From Deltaproteobacteria bacterium (GTDB lineage: Bacteria > Myxococcota_A > Polyangia > JAAYKL01), in assembly GCA_011389755.1 (NCBI GenBank), contig JAABTR010000475.1:1-7067 (forward strand): 7,067 bases of DNA, in the 5' to 3' direction. Under the pieces are notes generated by a model, which did no database searches, was not told where the DNA came from, and was given only the letters and a program-made list of their open reading frames with translations. Shown in pieces: positions 6,991 through 7,067 of this stretch. Position numbers and translations under genes: made by a program. Each line of letters opens with the position of its first letter. Position 1 is the first letter of the stretch.

Positions 6991-7067
6991 GGAAACTGCC
7001 CTTTTCGCGCCGGCGGTCTCCCATGGCTCCACCCGGCGCACTTAAAAAAATCTACTGATAGCTTGAG
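6991..7067 (-). other. Leader region upstream of the RND gene
   Basis: These 77 nt hold the probable RND Shine-Dalgarno, an in-frame TAA (7044-7042) that limits any N-terminal extension of the pump, and a run of seven T on the minus strand (7050-7044). Only 17 nt lie beyond the T-run, so I cannot tell whether it is the end of a terminator, an AT-rich promoter part, or the tail of an upstream coding region. No convincing -35/-10 pair is visible. A periplasmic adaptor gene would be expected further upstream, outside the window. Confidence 0.35.
6999..7003 (-). promoter_or_regulatory. Weak ribosome binding site for the RND gene
   Basis: On the minus strand AAGGG (7003-6999) lies 8 nt before ATG 6990. 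It is a weak match, but better than anything upstream of GTG 7041, where the preceding bases are a T-tract and an in-frame TAA at 7044-7042. Confidence 0.45.

Noticed and set aside
6991..7041. A 17-residue N-terminal extension of the pump from GTG 7041
   Set aside because: There is no Shine-Dalgarno, the residues are charged and unlike the family N-terminus, and the MQITKYAL start at 6990 fits RND pumps that begin just before TM1.
7044..7067. A possible intrinsic terminator ending in seven T on the minus strand
   Set aside because: The visible upstream bases form only a three-pair stem (CTA/TAG). The window ends before a longer stem could be judged, so it is mentioned only as part of the leader.

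Overview
This window looks like chromosome from a GC-rich Gram-negative bacterium. It carries a TolC-type outer-membrane channel and a large RND inner-membrane pump, which together imply a double-membrane envelope. The style of the membrane-anchored sulfatase-like protein, and a PA14 module just upstream of it, would fit a deltaproteobacterial lineage such as Myxococcota. That placement is a weak inference, because there is no rRNA or other marker here.

Layout: positions 1-204 (+) hold the last 67 codons of a protein whose visible part resembles the C-terminal end of a PA14 domain. After a 27-nt gap comes a 730-residue gene (232-2424, +) for a polytopic membrane protein with a periplasmic alkaline-phosphatase/sulfatase-superfamily domain. 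Its last 14 bp overlap tail-to-tail with a minus-strand pair. That pair, read right to left, is an RND efflux transporter (6990-3832) followed 5 nt later by a TolC-family outer-membrane protein (3826-2411). The final 77 nt (6991-7067) are the leader of the RND gene and possibly the end of an upstream gene.

How the genes work together: the RND pump and the TolC-like channel are two of the three parts of a tripartite efflux system. The periplasmic adaptor (membrane fusion protein) is not in the window and, if linked, should lie beyond position 7067. The sulfatase-like protein and the PA14 protein are probably a separate, co-directional envelope or surface-glycan unit. No functional link to the pump is visible.

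I see no mobile element, CRISPR array, tRNA, rRNA or convincing intrinsic terminator, and no gene-free stretch longer than 300 bases. Apart from its divergent catalytic features, the region looks ordinary. I found no evidence of a wholly new system. The points most worth a second look are the missing formylglycine motif in the sulfatase-like enzyme and the reduced charge set in the pump's predicted proton relay.
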